Shown here piece by piece: positions 34,010 through 34,882 of a stretch of DNA of 34,882 nt. The stretch's first letter is position 1; the number at the start of each line of letters is the position of its first letter. The DNA is from CAZRSW01 sp964602845 (GTDB lineage: Bacteria; Chloroflexota; Dehalococcoidia; Lucifugimonadales; UBA826). Under the pieces are notes generated by a model, which worked only from the letters and a program-made list of their open reading frames with translations, was not told the origin of the DNA and made no database searches. The stretch lies in NCBI GenBank assembly GCA_964602845.1, contig CAZRSW010000019.1:1-34882 (forward strand). The letters run 5' to 3'. Position numbers and translations under genes: made by a program.

Positions 34010-34882
34010 GTGGTTTTAGATAACCTGATTGTTTTAAGCATTATTTTTGGCGTGCTGAGTGCTATTAGCATAGGAATTGCAGACCTTATAACAATAGGAC
34101 TGGCACGAACTATTGGCCTGGTAAGTACTGGATTATGGGAAAAATTACTGGCCGTTTTGATTGTCACACCTTATTTTTTGTTCACGAGCTCAGGATCTAA
34201 GATCATATTTGAGCATTGGGATCTGTTGGTTCTTCTGGGATTGATAAATATTCTAACCTACCTGGTTTTGATTCGATCTTTGCAAATCGGCCCGGTATCA
34301 GTCATCGCTCCGCTTACGACACTATTCTCTATTGTTTCCCTGGGACTAGCTTATCTATTTTTAGATGAACGACTTACTTATTCTCAGGTAATCGTGATAG
34401 GTGTTGCATTAATTGGTGCCGTAGTTACAGTTTTCAAACCAGGAAAATTCAACCTGGTTTCTTCTAATTTGACTACTGGGGTACTGCTTGGTCTTCTTGG
34501 GACATTGGTTATTGGTACTCAATTTTTTTTGCAGGGAACAATATCAAAACAAGTAGGCTGGTTTCTTGGGGTTTACTTTCCATTAATATTTTCTATATTC
34601 GGATTCATTCCGATATCATTTTACAAAAGGGAAATACCCTGGCAAAAGTTAAACTTCAGAATTTTTGGTTTATTACTCTTAACGTCTTCCATGAAAATCG
34701 GTGGTTTTTTTCTGTTTGCCAGGGGCGCTGAATTGGGATCAATAGGTATGGTATCTGTTGGCACCACAGCGTATCCGGTTATACCGATTCTTGCGGGTGT
34801 ACTGTTGTACAAAGAAAGACTTGTATATACTCAAGTTATAGGAATAAGTTTGCTTCTGGGTTCTCTGGCAATTTTGGCATCA
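34010..34882 (+). CDS. EamA/DMT-type membrane transporter (3' end outside window)
   Basis: An open frame of 291 codons runs from a GTG at 34010 to the last base. Its product is very hydrophobic, with about nine or ten membrane segments, and has the internal two-fold repeat of drug/metabolite transporters: GPVSVIAPLTTLFSIVSL and FLDERL in the first half, GMVSVGTTAYPVIPILAGV and YKERL in the second. EamA proteins export or import amino acids and other small metabolites. The GTG directly follows the SDR stop codon with no spacing and lacks a clear ribosome site, so translation may be coupled to the SDR, or a later start may be used. Base use is AT-rich, in sharp contrast with the SDR. Confidence 0.82.
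   Translation, partial: MVLDNLIVLSIIFGVLSAISIGIADLITIGLARTIGLVSTGLWEKLLAVLIVTPYFLFTSSGSKIIFEHWDLLVLLGLINILTYLVLIRSLQIGPVSVIAPLTTLFSIVSLGLAYLFLDERLTYSQVIVIGVALIGAVVTVFKPGKFNLVSSNLTTGVLLGLLGTLVIGTQFFLQGTISKQVGWFLGVYFPLIFSIFGFIPISFYKREIPWQKLNFRIFGLLLLTSSMKIGGFFLFARGAELGSIGMVSVGTTAYPVIPILAGVLLYKERLVYTQVIGISLLLGSLAILAS

Overview
The window (34.9 kb, moderate GC, clearly mosaic) holds about 30 densely packed protein genes on both strands. I see no rRNA, tRNA, CRISPR array, transposase or phage gene. The gene content suggests a free-living heterotroph rich in paralogous oxidoreductases and hydrolases: three SDRs, two thiamine-diphosphate (TPP) enzymes, a luciferase-like flavin monooxygenase, an F420/DDN-family protein, a HyuA/HyuB pair, a CocE-type hydrolase, and a DUF1501/DUF1800 pair. 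This is the profile described for marine Chloroflexota of the SAR202 group. That assignment is an inference from gene families; there is no phylogenetic marker here except a DEAD-box helicase.

Layout. 1-996: 3' part of an acetylxylan-esterase-like hydrolase. 1058-3559 (minus): operon of DDN-family reductase, SDR and Eis-like acetyltransferase. 3900-4658: alpha/beta hydrolase with a Cys nucleophile. 4724-6164 (minus): two lipoproteins, a nuclease and a TPR protein. 6265-8853 (plus): sugar-isomerase-like TIM barrel, then a DEAD-box helicase. 8850-14864 (minus): HyuB, HyuA, then a CocE/NonD hydrolase whose stop codon overlaps the helicase stop. 15254-15769: small secreted His/Lys-rich protein. 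15787-18460 (minus): TPP enzyme with unusual active-site residues, then an AAC(3)-fold acetyltransferase. 18609-24691 (plus): PQQ-type sugar dehydrogenase lipoprotein, CoA-binding protein, ECHDC3-like crotonase, LLM flavin monooxygenase, methyltransferase, SDR. 24758-32859 (minus): seven-gene run of DUF1800, DUF1501, NHL protein, aldo/keto reductase, 3-hydroxyisobutyrate-dehydrogenase-like protein, TPP decarboxylase-like protein, cupin. 33227-34882 (plus): a GC-rich SDR directly followed by an EamA-type transporter cut by the window end.

Taken together, most genes look like catabolic or detoxifying enzymes for varied organic compounds: ester and amide opening (hydrolases, HyuAB), redox at carbonyls and alcohols (SDRs, AKR, HIBADH family), C-C bond cleavage (TPP enzymes) and CoA-linked steps. 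No complete named pathway can be reconstructed from sequence alone. The points most worth a second look are the DUF1800/DUF1501/NHL trio without visible export signals, the TPP enzyme with Glu/Asp exchanges at both signature sites, the crotonase lacking both catalytic glutamates beside a CoA-binding protein, and the F420-linked operon.
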